Shown here one piece after another: positions 11,101 through 19,223 of a stretch of 64,000 bases of DNA. Within the stretch, counting starts at the first letter, position 1. Each line of letters begins with the position of its first letter. The notes under the pieces were generated by a model, which was not told the DNA's origin, searched no databases, and worked only from the letters and a program-made list of their open reading frames with translations. Origin of the DNA: an uncultured Leptolyngbyaceae cyanobacterium (GTDB taxonomy: Bacteria > Cyanobacteriota > Cyanobacteriia > Leptolyngbyales > Leptolyngbyaceae); the NCBI GenBank assembly GCA_938023035.1, contig CALIDI010000027.1:62001-126000 (forward strand), in the 5' to 3' direction. The translations under genes and the position numbers were made by a program.

Positions 11101-11398
11101 TAAAATCCTCAAGCGCGTTACGCATAAACACCTTTACCCCCCCGACTCACTCCAGCATATTGAGCATGAAGCCTATCGTGAGTTGAGCCACTTGCAGTCG
11201 GGTAGTTATTTTGGCGAACTCACCTTTTTTGACGATTTACCGCGGGCGGCTACCGCGATCGCCCAAACAGACTGCACACTGTTAACCATCAAACGGCATT
11301 ATCTGCAATCCCTGATCAAAGAGCATCCTGAAATTGCGTTTCGCATGTGTCGAGAAATAAGTCTGCGCTTACGGCAAACCAACCGATATTTAGAGTAA
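8195..11398 (+). CDS. NTT/MFS-like membrane protein with HEAT repeats and cyclic-nucleotide-binding domain
   Basis: A 1067-residue three-part protein. Residues about 15-430 hold roughly 11-12 membrane helices resembling the ATP/ADP translocase (NTT) branch of the major facilitator fold. Residues about 450-880 are alpha-solenoid HEAT repeats, with successive R-A-A-A-L-x-x-L units. The last 160 residues are a Crp-type cyclic-nucleotide-binding fold (F-x-E-G-S-W-G-E-E-L-Y-I-V, then S-Y-F-G-E-L). In a true cAMP pocket an Arg-Ala-Ala-Thr signature follows; here P-R-A-A-T-A is present, so ligand binding is plausible. The family is known from cyanobacterial genomes, but I know of no tested substrate. 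ATG 8195 is preferred over TTG 8147 because AGGAT lies upstream. Confidence 0.85.
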   Translation: MVRIESANAWKPLKQWRKLLPFQIFAALVMAISVVGYAVSAALFLHRAGAESIPLLYVALGLVSLPISLVFYRLIDRVSRLALMYWVLIGIALLVLGLRLLLAWESEVIGYSIYISLSLGDLILGVLFWTLVSDCFSGLELERYTPLFAIAMTVGGFMAGGLVQWLSEIIRTENVLFIVPLLCGYGLVQLRWLQCLVPAQEEAIKLNDADFLPSVESFPRLIRRYPLILLMATQMAIAVFLWGLSELQFFAIYTQAFPQQENLAGFLGTLSAIFSASEIFVSYYLTRPLLNRWGVQRVNLVYALTTLVSFLGLAWQPRLLTAIGVHFNYDALNSSIAQPVQTLSYSAIPRQFSGRARLVIDGLLYPLFQAISGGLLLVGQQILTEQARSHVGIGVSLAFLVVSYLTGKSYLESMLMQLRAGSIDLSRASTPLAKLSDEYAVEVRELLASDAPDAQILGLEVAARLANPGQFLPQVQELLLRANRDVQNAIVQFLASSQQLEFQRYLRLQMVAEDESIRATVIETLITTEQTLSTTQLLFFLEDSSPLVRALACLAVWQAETAVAAVQMAYEKAWTFLDAVVSPEDDRQIRQRLLSAIQRTGDRRFIPLIRQLLLTTDATVRAASLQTLASLAQPADRDLVALATIELNHEDGQVRAAALGLMQALQSEDVLIMAITSLEDESPLVRKQAAKTVATYGEMGLPLVEAYLNAPQREVQMAAIAALGQIRTRRTEELLWHHLQSGYRLAESTLTWLQQIPLNDPSWQIPVLALQDFYHQFRQQVFYVLACLGHAQTMDQIERLLASTNKADRQQALTTLASLSHRRFVQPILPLLEYLATGVSPLPVAAVSHREVLDQMLTSRDRWIRIAAMITLALTQKEIPDKSLTHFDALTRQTAQTLTATLKHPNPLEILPLSRIFFLKRVPLFEDIPLDELLLIDRSLREKVFLSHEVIFREGSWGEELYIVFRGVVKILKRVTHKHLYPPDSLQHIEHEAYRELSHLQSGSYFGELTFFDDLPRAATAIAQTDCTLLTIKRHYLQSLIKEHPEIAFRMCREISLRLRQTNRYLE

Positions 11399-11533
11399 AC
11401 GCTGGGTAGTAATCTCCCGTAAGTCTGAGTTTCATGAATTATCAGAGGTCTCTTTGCGGAAAGAAGGCCGAAACCTGTTTCAACCCCACCCCCTGACCTT
11501 ATCTCTTTTCCTAAGGATAAGGAATTCTCACAC

Positions 11534-13720
11534 CTAAGTCAGCTTCGCCGGATTAGGGTGGCGGACGGGGATCTCGACAATAAATTTAGCCCCCTTTCCT
11601 GGAGCAGACTCGCAGCGCAGTCTGCCCTTGTGCTTTTCAACCACAATCTGATAGCTAATCGACAACCCTAGGCCGGTTCCTTTGCCAATAGGCTTGGTTG
11701 TAAAGAATGGGTCAAATAATTTAGAGAGATGCTCCTTGGCAATGCCAGGCCCATTATCTTCCAGGCAAATTGCCACTGCGGGCACTTTGGTGGGGTTGTC
11801 TCCAATCCGAATCGCGGTGTTGCCAGAGGTCTGTCCATGGAGTAGCTCGGTTGAGATGGTAATGGTGGGCGGGTCAGCGGCGATCGCCTCTGGTGTGCGC
11901 TCTTCGTTGTATTTTTCGAGGGCGTCAATCGAATTGCTCAAAATATTCATAAACACCTGATTTAGCTGGCCGGCATAGCACTCCACCAGAGGAAGCTTGC
12001 CGTATTGCTTAACAATTTGAATTCCAGGGCTGTCGGGTTTTGGCTTGAGTCGGTTTTGCAGAATTAATAGAGTACTGTCGAGGCCTTCGTGGATACTGAC
12101 CCGCTTCATCTCGGCTTCGTCTAAGCGGGAGAAGTTACGGAGCGATAGCACAATTTCACGAATGCGGTCGGCCCCAATCTGCATTGAAGCCAGCATCTTT
12201 TGTAGATCATTAACAATAAACTCCAGGTCAATATCTTCCTGATAAGCTTTGATATCTGGATCGGCTTCACCATACTTTTGTGTATACAAATCCACCAGGC
12301 GCAGCAAGTCGTGCGTGTAATTGGCGGCATGGGGCAGGTTACCATAGATAAAATTAATCGGGTTATTAATTTCATGGGCTACTCCTGCGACTAGTTGCCC
12401 TAAACTCGACATTTTCTCTGTTTGAATCAGTTGAGCTTGAGTTTGCTGTAAAGCTTTAAGGGCCTGCTCTGATCGTGCCATTTCTTGACGCAAGCGGCGC
12501 TCATTCACCGTTACCTGGCCCAACAGTGCATAAAAAGAAATCGTCAGGCGACCCAGTTCATCCTCCCGGCTCATTAACGCTTCGCTCTTGGCGCTGGTTT
12601 CTGCCAGACGGTTACACTCATCCATAATCGGCTGTAGTCGCCGATTGAGATTGCGGACAAATAACGCAACCACGGCTCCTTGCAAAATCGAGGCTCCTAA
12701 CACCGATCCCAGAGTGCCTAAAGCTGTAAACCGAATGACTGGCCCCAGCACAACGCTTTCAGGCACTTCGGCCATTAACACCCAGCCATTCCCAGGAATT
12801 TGCTCAAAGGCCCAAAAAGAGCGAGCACCGCTGGCATCCCGCCATTGCAAGAGGCCATTCTTGCTTCCTTGCCGCAGGCTTTGCCGAATATGATTCCAGA
12901 TTCCCCGGTAGTTGTTGATTTCTTGAAAGGGTCTCAAATTAATCGCTTGTTGTGGATCCGGGGGGTAAGCAATCAGGTTGCCCTGAGCACTCACAAGTAT
13001 AAAGTTGCCAGCATCCCGCATGACATGAGTATTTAATTCTTGACTGAGAAAGCCCAACTCTAGATCTTGGCTGAGAACGCCTAAAAGCTGCTTTTTCTCG
13101 TTGTAGACCGGTAAGGTATAGCTAGTGGTCACCAACTCTCGGGGTGGTTCAAGGGTGGTCTCGGTGTAACTCACCGGCTCTAGCCATACGGGTCTGCCAG
13201 CGGTAATCGGCTGTTTGAAATAGTCTTCTTCATAGCTGCTGGGGTCAGACTCTCCGCCCTTGGCAATCACTCGCTGATCTTTAGGGCGACGGATAGCATA
13301 AGGGTAGGCATAGCGACGGTTAGGAATTAACAGCCGTTGGTTTGGTGGTTGCCCAAAGCCCAACCCTGTAGCCAGGGGAGAGGTTGTCAGAGCACGATTG
13401 ATTAAATCGACATAAACCTGCTCCCGTTTTTCACCTGCCGCATGGAGTGTCTTAATGGCATCGGCGATGATATGAGTGGAGGTTTCAAAGGTTTGAAACT
13501 CTCCTTCCAAGTTTTGAGCCTTAACCTGAAGGCTGGATAATAGCTCTGCCTCTGACTGACGCGCTAACTCTCGATAGGACAGTAAGGCGGTTAACCCCAA
13601 GCCAACAAGAGACCCACCTAAGATTGAAAGAAATAACCGCGAACCAACGGAACGCAGCAACGAAAATTTCCATTTGCGACGGGGTGGGGCAGCGTCTGGA
13701 GCAGAGGACTGCATGATCAT
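11534..13720 (-). CDS. Membrane sensor histidine kinase with extracytoplasmic Cache-type sensor
   Basis: A 728-residue hybrid-free sensor kinase. One membrane helix at about 24-47 and another at about 325-350 flank a 280-residue outer region of Cache type (conserved W-L-E-P-V-S-Y and G-V-L-S-Q-D-L). A HAMP-like segment and coiled coil follow. The H-box V-A-H-E-I-N-N-P has the phosphoacceptor His449, and the ATPase domain has N-I-L-S-N-S-I-D-A (N box), D-N-G-P-G-I and G-T-G-L-G-L-S. Together these indicate autophosphorylation in response to an external small molecule. No response regulator lies alongside, so it is an orphan. It converges with the NTT-like gene, 135 bp apart. Confidence 0.92.
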   Translation of the reverse strand: MIMQSSAPDAAPPRRKWKFSLLRSVGSRLFLSILGGSLVGLGLTALLSYRELARQSEAELLSSLQVKAQNLEGEFQTFETSTHIIADAIKTLHAAGEKREQVYVDLINRALTTSPLATGLGFGQPPNQRLLIPNRRYAYPYAIRRPKDQRVIAKGGESDPSSYEEDYFKQPITAGRPVWLEPVSYTETTLEPPRELVTTSYTLPVYNEKKQLLGVLSQDLELGFLSQELNTHVMRDAGNFILVSAQGNLIAYPPDPQQAINLRPFQEINNYRGIWNHIRQSLRQGSKNGLLQWRDASGARSFWAFEQIPGNGWVLMAEVPESVVLGPVIRFTALGTLGSVLGASILQGAVVALFVRNLNRRLQPIMDECNRLAETSAKSEALMSREDELGRLTISFYALLGQVTVNERRLRQEMARSEQALKALQQTQAQLIQTEKMSSLGQLVAGVAHEINNPINFIYGNLPHAANYTHDLLRLVDLYTQKYGEADPDIKAYQEDIDLEFIVNDLQKMLASMQIGADRIREIVLSLRNFSRLDEAEMKRVSIHEGLDSTLLILQNRLKPKPDSPGIQIVKQYGKLPLVECYAGQLNQVFMNILSNSIDALEKYNEERTPEAIAADPPTITISTELLHGQTSGNTAIRIGDNPTKVPAVAICLEDNGPGIAKEHLSKLFDPFFTTKPIGKGTGLGLSISYQIVVEKHKGRLRCESAPGKGAKFIVEIPVRHPNPAKLT

Positions 13721-14385
13721 CTCCTTGCGGCTTGAATAGTATAGGGCTTTGGCTAACGAGTTTAGGCGGGTTGAAAACGACTGGAGATTGAAGGTTGACT
13801 GTTAGCGAGTAGCTGTCAACTAACAGCCAAGAGAGCCAAATACTCTTGCTTGGTTGAAGGCACCAACTAACCATTGGTCGGTTCCCAAAGTGATAGGATA
13901 ATGACGGTTTACTGACTAAACGGATGAGGATGGTAGAGGCAATCTGGCAGGAATCGCTTTTCTAGCAAGGTTAAACCGCGATCGCAGATTCCACCAGCAT
14001 TGACTACCCCAGCAAGATAATTGCTCAGGAAATTTACGGATATTGCCCAAGGTCAATTAAACCAAAGTCCTATGGCGGGGAAGTTACTGAAGTAGCGGTA
14101 CATCTATGCTAAGTGCAAATATAGCTTTGATCAGAAAGCTTAGGACAAAACCAAGCGCTCAAATGTCGATGCTAGGTAGGCTTTCTGACTCGCAGTCACC
14201 CTGAGAACGCCTTGAGAAACGTGTAGCACTGCTATCGCTCGAATTCGTCCCTACAGCCCGCAAGGGGGTTAGTCACTGTTATAGCTGTCGCTCGGCAGGT
14301 GAGGCCACCTAAGCCGTCATAGACCTGCGTTGCACTGTGCTGTTGATCCGGTTTTCTGTCTCCGATTCCCTGGCCATTGCTACGC
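13721..14385. other. Spacer between histidine kinase and DUF3110 genes
   Basis: 665 bp without a supported gene. It carries dispersed repeat family A copy 1 (14131-14193) and short inverted segments around 14220-14320 (GCTATCGCTCG and GCTGTCGCTCGG). Confidence 0.5.
14131..14193 (+). repeat. Dispersed repeat family A, copy 1
   Basis: Reads TCAGAAAGCTTAGGACAAAA, then CCAAGCGCTCAA, then TAGGCTTTCTGACTCGC. The outer TCAGAAAGC and GCTTTCTGA arms are exact inverted repeats, so it can fold as a stem-loop. Related copies lie at 17211, 40777, 58608 (half) and 58831, all intergenic. Confidence 0.7.
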
Positions 14386-14817
14386 CTATAACAGCCCCTC
14401 CAATTTGCGGCGAATCCGTTCTAACTCTGCATCAGACATCGTCCGATCCTCGATTACCTCTGCTTCATTGAGGGTTTCAGTGGCTTCTGCCTCCCGCCAG
14501 TTTGAGGTGTCCAGGTTGTTTTCGGGGGGGGCCAGCAGCAAGCGATCGCTTTCAGTTTGGGGCACAAAACCGCTAGGAACAAACTTACAGTCATATCCCA
14601 CGCTGTGACAAAACTCTTCAATCTCTGCCCGATCAATCGCTTCTACACTCGGTGCCGGAAAGTCTTGTGCCTCTAGTAATAGCGCATAACGAGTCGCGTC
14701 ATCCTCCTCTTCAAACATCAGGACTAGATTGCGATCGCCAATCCGGATGGTGTGGATCCCTTCGTTATCAGTGCCAGCATTGAAGAGTAGTACAAACACA
14801 CGTGTAGCAGAAATCAT
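14386..14817 (-). CDS. DUF3110 domain protein
   Basis: A 143-residue acidic, soluble protein of a family found in cyanobacteria and plastids whose role is unknown to me. Its first 75 residues match the family pattern: V-F-V-L-L-F-N-A-G, then G-I-H-T-I, then V-L-M-F-E-E-E-D-D-A-x-R-Y, then L-L-E-A-Q-D-F. The C-terminal third is Glu/Asn rich and ends in a short helix (R-R-K-L-E-G-L-L). The start is the only ATG ahead of the conserved segment. It stands alone, without an operon partner. Confidence 0.8.
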   Translation of the reverse strand: MISATRVFVLLFNAGTDNEGIHTIRIGDRNLVLMFEEEDDATRYALLLEAQDFPAPSVEAIDRAEIEEFCHSVGYDCKFVPSGFVPQTESDRLLLAPPENNLDTSNWREAEATETLNEAEVIEDRTMSDAELERIRRKLEGLL

Positions 14818-15100
14818 GGCTCAGATATCAATCGAAGATGTTAGTGGGCTTGTTGATTTAATCTTAGAGTTGTTTGTTGACCCAACGGCTTCAATTTGTT
14901 GCTGAATTTTATATAAAAGAGTTGCATTTTGATAGGGTTGGGTAAAATCGATGGTAATAACCAGCAAAAACTTCTCGAAAAAGAAGGACTGGTTGTTACA
15001 GATGGCTAACGGCAGGTTGAGCTGACTTTATCGCAATTTAAGCTTCTCCACTTTACCTAAAGATAATTCGTTGAAGGTCAATCCCTTCATCATTCCTCAA

Positions 15101-16057
15101 ATGAGGCAAGTTATGGACGGCGAACAAAATTTTTTGGAATCATTAGAATCATCAAACGTTGCACCCCCACAAGCAGTCGTTCGCCCCATCAGTCAAGTTG
15201 TAACGGCCACTCGTTTATTCTGGCGGCTTGTAGAGAGCCGACCGATAATATTTTGGGGAGGCTTATGGGCGGCCCTTGTATTGATTGCAGTTACCTCTAT
15301 TAGTACCCTGATCAGCCCAAGTTGGGTCGATGATAAAGCAAAGCCAACAGTGGCCAACCAACCCGCCAGTCCATCCATACCGACTAGTGTTTTAGCCCAA
15401 AAGCCAACGCAAGCGATTCAACCCCTGCCGCTGGTGAGTTTAGAAGATAAACGCCAGTCCTTACCCACCTGGTGGTTTGCGGCTATTCCTATGAGCTGTA
15501 TCGTGGGTTCGGTTGTGGTGCTTCGCCTACTCAATGTTTCTCACCTCACCCACCGCCGTAAACCAATTTCCTCGCAGGGGGGGCATTCTTTGTCGCCAAA
15601 GCCGGTACTTAAACCAGCCATACGGCCAGCAAGGGCGGGTCGTTTCGTGGTTCAGCGTCCTAGGCGACGGCAGTCGGCTCACCCTTCTGCCCTGCCTGTA
15701 TTGCCTGCGGTTAATCGGCCCATGGCTGGGAATGGTTATGGGGCATCGGTACTTGGCAAGCAGGGGCATCCTCATTCATGCTCTGGTGAGGGAGGCAGGG
15801 CAATGACCTCCCCCTCTTACCGCGAGATTCCTCTGAGTAAAGAGAGCATAATTAGTTACCGATCGGCGGCAAAGCGCAGGCAGGGAAAACGACAGTCACC
15901 GCCTCCGGGGGCGGTGAGACCTGTCCGGTCACGGGTGGAGCGGGTGCAGGTAACGGTGGTTCCCCGAGAGGAGGCGCACCCGTTAGATTGGCAGGCAACG
16001 AATCTTCTGGATGCTGTAGATTTGCGTAAGCGGCGATCGCTGGCTTCTTGGTTGTAG
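15101..16057 (+). CDS. Unknown membrane protein upstream of prmC
   Basis: I do not recognise this 318-residue protein. A short acidic N-terminus is followed by a hydrophobic helix (about 47-70, F-W-G-G-L-W-A-A-L-V-L). A Pro/Ser loop and a second helix (about 133-152, W-W-F-A-A-I-P-M-S) come next. The second half is strongly basic and proline rich (repeated R-P-R-R-R-Q type runs), probably disordered. ATG 15101 is preferred; an in-frame TTG at 15071 is the alternative. The stop is 3 bp before the prmC start, so the two are almost certainly co-transcribed and possibly translationally coupled. Nothing in the sequence points to a shared function. Confidence 0.65.
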   Translation: MRQVMDGEQNFLESLESSNVAPPQAVVRPISQVVTATRLFWRLVESRPIIFWGGLWAALVLIAVTSISTLISPSWVDDKAKPTVANQPASPSIPTSVLAQKPTQAIQPLPLVSLEDKRQSLPTWWFAAIPMSCIVGSVVVLRLLNVSHLTHRRKPISSQGGHSLSPKPVLKPAIRPARAGRFVVQRPRRRQSAHPSALPVLPAVNRPMAGNGYGASVLGKQGHPHSCSGEGGRAMTSPSYREIPLSKESIISYRSAAKRRQGKRQSPPPGAVRPVRSRVERVQVTVVPREEAHPLDWQATNLLDAVDLRKRRSLASWL

Positions 16058-16060
16058 ACC

Positions 16061-16999
16061 GTGGGGTTGGATGATTGTTCTATCGATCCATTGACGCAAC
16101 TCTGGGGTGAGTTTTCAGCGGCAGTGTCGGGACCAGAGCTGGCGCAGTGGCGCTCCCAGGCCCAGGAGACTGCGATCGCGCTGGCGATTTCTGCGACAGA
16201 GGTCGATTGGCTGTTGACCCAGTTATCAGAGCTAGATCGCCTTGCCCTGAGGGTAGGAGTCTCATCACGGGATGAAGTGCGCCTACGGCTACCCTTTAGG
16301 CACCTGCAGCAGCTATGGCAGCAACGGATTGAGCAACGCATCCCTGTGCAATATTTGGTGGGGCTGGCCCCCTGGCGCGAGTTTTGGCTGAGGGTCACTC
16401 CAGATGTTCTTATTCCCCGACCTGAAACAGAGCTATTGATTGATCTGGCGAAGGTGGCCGCTACCGCCAATCAGGCAACCCAGGGTCACTGGGCTGATTT
16501 GGGCACTGGTAGTGGTGCGATCGCCCTAGGATTGGCAACTGCCTTACCCCAGGCTGAGATTTTTGCAGTAGATTGTAGTGCGGCGGCTCTGGCGATCGCC
16601 CAAAGTAATGCCGCAATCTATCACCTGCATCAGCGCATTCACTTTTACCAGGGCGAGTGGCTAACTCCCTTGGCCCATCTCCAGGGGCGATTACAGGGGA
16701 TCGTCTCTAACCCCCCTTACATTCCCCGGGCCCTAGTGCCAACGTTGGCACCTGAGGTTGCCCAACACGAACCCCACTTGGCTCTGGATGGGGGAAAGGA
16801 TGGCCTAGAAAGTGTCCGTCATCTAATCGCGACTGCCCCTGCCTACCTTAAACCAGGGGGGATTTGGTTGGTAGAGTTAATGGTTGGGCAAGCACCCATA
16901 GTTGCCAATCTGCTAGAACAGCAAGGCGACTATGCCCACATTCAAATTCATGCCGATCTGTCAGGGATTCCCCGGTTTGTTTTAGCTCAGCGGTCTTGA
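16061..16999 (+). CDS. prmC: Peptide chain release factor N5-glutamine methyltransferase
   Basis: PrmC methylates the glutamine of the GGQ motif in RF1 and RF2 using S-adenosylmethionine. The 312-residue product has an N-terminal helical domain with the family's V-Q-Y-L-V-G-x-x-x-W-R-E-F segment (about 99-111) and the R-P-E-T-E-L motif. It also has an AdoMet loop D-L-G-T-G-S-G-A-I-A and the catalytic N-P-P-Y at 217-220. GTG at 16061 is the only in-frame start near the family's N-terminus, and no ATG precedes the conserved region in frame. It follows the unknown membrane protein by 3 bp; prfA is not nearby. Confidence 0.95.
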   Translation: MGLDDCSIDPLTQLWGEFSAAVSGPELAQWRSQAQETAIALAISATEVDWLLTQLSELDRLALRVGVSSRDEVRLRLPFRHLQQLWQQRIEQRIPVQYLVGLAPWREFWLRVTPDVLIPRPETELLIDLAKVAATANQATQGHWADLGTGSGAIALGLATALPQAEIFAVDCSAAALAIAQSNAAIYHLHQRIHFYQGEWLTPLAHLQGRLQGIVSNPPYIPRALVPTLAPEVAQHEPHLALDGGKDGLESVRHLIATAPAYLKPGGIWLVELMVGQAPIVANLLEQQGDYAHIQIHADLSGIPRFVLAQRS

Positions 17000-17336
17000 C
17001 AGGATTGAGGATTGAGTTCCGCTCCCTCACCGTTCAGCACCCTGCTCTGGGAGCCTCATTGGGAGCACCCATCATCAGTTTTTAGAAACGGTAGCCATAC
17101 CTACAGGATGGAAGACGCGGTTCTGGGGGGTAGAACCCCCTACAGGAGCAACGCCCCTACACTCCCTCACCCCCTAATGGACTCAGCAACCTGGCGATCG
17201 CTTTGGCTAGCAAGCTAAGGACAAAACTCAGCGCTCAACTAACTAGGCTTTTTGACTCGCTGTCTCTATGAGCACAATGGCGACCGCAACAGCCCGGACG
17301 TGACTATACTGAAGCTTGAGAGACTGGTTGAAACGC
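17000..17336 (+). other. Spacer between prmC and DUF4333 lipoprotein
   Basis: No gene. A 6-bp hairpin GGTTCT...AGAACC (17119-17137) lies in the middle without a T tract, so it is a poor terminator. Repeat family A copy 2 occupies 17211-17260. Confidence 0.5.
17211..17260 (+). repeat. Dispersed repeat family A, copy 2
   Basis: CAAGCTAAGGACAAAACTCA, GCGCTCAA and TAGGCTTTTTGACTCGC match copy 1 closely, but the left arm has lost the AGAAAG end. Confidence 0.65.
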
Positions 17337-17903
17337 ATGAAATTTGCTCTGGTTAAATGTGCCGGTTGGCTAGTGGGTCTGATGATACTGGGAGGCTGTC
17401 AGTTCAACGCTCCAACGGATGATCGCCCGGCGTCACCCGTTGCTTTACCGCCATCTAGCCCCTCCCCCAAGGCCTCTAGCTCTCCTACACTGACCCGTAA
17501 AGTTGAAACCCAGTTGGAGTCTCTCTTGAGCGACGCCCTGGAGGTTAGCCCCCTAGAGGTGATTTGCCCAGAGATAGAAACTGTGAAGGTGGGCGATCGC
17601 ATTGAGTGCCGAGGAACCGCTGCAGCTCAGACCTTTCCGATTGAGGTGGGGTTTACGAGCGAAGCCGGTGCCTTTACCTGGAAAACAAAAGATCTCTTGA
17701 TTTTGTCTAAGTTAGAAAAATTTATTCAAGCCACGGTTAAAGAACGCAGCGAAGTGGATGTCACCGCTGATTGTGGCGATAAAATTCGCATCGCCAAACT
17801 GGGGGATACTTTTGAGTGCAAAGTCAGTGACGCTCAGGGGCGATCGCGATCGGCAAAGGTAGTAGTAAAAGATAGCCAAGGTCAAGTGGATGTCACGCTT
17901 TGA
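17337..17903 (+). CDS. Lipoprotein with tandem DUF4333 domains
   Basis: A 188-residue exported protein. The N-terminus (M-K-F-A-L-V-K...L-I/M-L-G-G-C) is a lipoprotein signal with Cys21 as the lipidation site. A Pro/Ser spacer follows, then two copies of a small cysteine-containing domain of the DUF4333 type. Copy 1 has V-I-C-P then V-G-D-R-I-E-C; copy 2 has V-T-A-D-C-G-D then L-G-D-T-F-E-C-K-V. Each pair of cysteines, about 15 residues apart, probably forms a disulphide. The family is best known from actinobacterial surface lipoproteins of unknown function. ATG 17337 is chosen over TTG 17316 because it gives a normal signal peptide. Confidence 0.8.
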   Translation: MKFALVKCAGWLVGLMILGGCQFNAPTDDRPASPVALPPSSPSPKASSSPTLTRKVETQLESLLSDALEVSPLEVICPEIETVKVGDRIECRGTAAAQTFPIEVGFTSEAGAFTWKTKDLLILSKLEKFIQATVKERSEVDVTADCGDKIRIAKLGDTFECKVSDAQGRSRSAKVVVKDSQGQVDVTL

Positions 17904-18046
17904 CATGTATGAGAATCGCGGTCGGCGGCTAGCGATGAGCCAGCTGCTAAGCTTCAAATCTTAAAGATGAAGTCATCACAATTCTACCGACTGCTCCCGC
18001 TTAAGCCATAATAGAGAAAGTGGGTATTAAGAAACGTATCTTTGAC

Positions 18047-18952
18047 ATGGCAGATCAGCTTATCCGCGCCACTGCTGCAAAGGGTGGCATTCGGGCTGTG
18101 GGAGCAGTGACCACAGCTTTGACCGAAGAAGCCCGTCAGCGGCATCACCTCTCCTATGTGGCTACTGCCGCTCTTGGTCGCACGATGACAGCAGGCTTGC
18201 TGCTGGCTTCTAGCATGAAGCAGCGGGGTTCGCGGGTCAATATTCGGATTCAGGGCGATGGCCCCCTGGGCACGGTTACTGCCGATGCCGGGTTGGATGG
18301 CACGGTGCGAGGCTATGTCGATCACCCTGATGTGGAACTCTCTCCTACAGAAGCAGGAAAATTGGATGTGGGCAGTGCTGTAGGACGTTGTGGTTATGTT
18401 TATGTGATTCGAGATGTGGGGTATGGGCATCCCTACTCTAGTACAGTGGAGTTGGTGAGTGGCGAAATTGGGGAAGATCTGACGAGTTATTTGGCTTATT
18501 CCGAGCAAACGCCATCTGCTTTGATGTTGGGTGTATTTGTTGATGCAACAGGGGTCACCACTGCCGGGGGGATGCTGGTTCAAGTGTTACCCAAGGCTGC
18601 CCAGGATGATGCCTTAATCACATTATTGGAGTCGCGGTTAACGGCTCTTTCAGGGTTCTCCGGCCTTTTGCGGTCGGGGCAGACCCTAACGGATATTTTT
18701 AAGCAGGTCTTAGGGGATGTGGGGTTAGAAATTTTTCCAGATGGGCAGCCCTTAAGGTTTCACTGTGGTTGCTCCCGCGATCGCGTACTCAGTGCCCTCA
18801 AGCTGTTTGGTGTTGAAGAACTCCGCGATATGCAAACTCAAGATGGCGGTGCCGAAGCGACCTGCCAGTTTTGCAATACCGTTTATCGGGCCAATCGCGA
18901 GGATCTTCAAGAATTGATTCACGCGATGCAGGCAGAGGCCTCCGCATCCTAA
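18047..18952 (+). CDS. hslO: Redox-regulated chaperone Hsp33
   Basis: Hsp33 is a cytoplasmic holdase switched on by oxidation and unfolding. The 301-residue product starts M-A-D-Q-L-I-R-A-T-A, the usual cyanobacterial N-terminus, so ATG 18047 is preferred over the in-frame GTG at 18020. The zinc site is intact: C240-x-C242 and C273-x-x-C276, the four cysteines that release zinc and form disulphides on activation. The Hsp33 core motif G-D-G-P-L-G appears near residue 70. It is followed at 28 bp by repeat B copy 2, so linkage to the next gene is uncertain. Confidence 0.95.
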   Translation: MADQLIRATAAKGGIRAVGAVTTALTEEARQRHHLSYVATAALGRTMTAGLLLASSMKQRGSRVNIRIQGDGPLGTVTADAGLDGTVRGYVDHPDVELSPTEAGKLDVGSAVGRCGYVYVIRDVGYGHPYSSTVELVSGEIGEDLTSYLAYSEQTPSALMLGVFVDATGVTTAGGMLVQVLPKAAQDDALITLLESRLTALSGFSGLLRSGQTLTDIFKQVLGDVGLEIFPDGQPLRFHCGCSRDRVLSALKLFGVEELRDMQTQDGGAEATCQFCNTVYRANREDLQELIHAMQAEASAS

Positions 18953-18980
18953 AAACACTGGCGTTGCTAACAAAGGTCTA

Positions 18981-19051
18981 TTGCCCTCATCCCTCTGGGA
19001 GAGAGCGGGGCTGGGAACGAACTGGGTGATTCCTATCCCGATTCAGCAACT
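18981..19051 (+). repeat. Dispersed repeat family B, copy 2 (partial)
   Basis: TTGCCCTCATCCCTCTGGGA and ACTGGGTGATTCCTATCCCG match the start and end of the longer copies at 28956 and 62341. A reading frame runs through it into the next gene, which would falsely extend that gene's N-terminus. Confidence 0.6.
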
Positions 19052-19223
19052 TCAAAATGCTGACTACTGGGATAGAGATAGAAGTTTGCCTAAGCGCCAA
19101 TGCTGTGCAGATAGTCGTCAGGGCTACTGGGAAATAGAAATTGCGACAGCTTGTCGTTTGATCGCAGGCCTCAAGAGGCGTTACTCCTTAGAGCATGTTG
19201 TTGACGCGGGTGTTAGTTGGCCT

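Noticed and set aside
18981-19223. 81-residue N-terminal extension of the SafE-type protein
   Set aside because: The frame crosses a dispersed repeat and has no family match; the conserved protein begins at the ATG at 19224.
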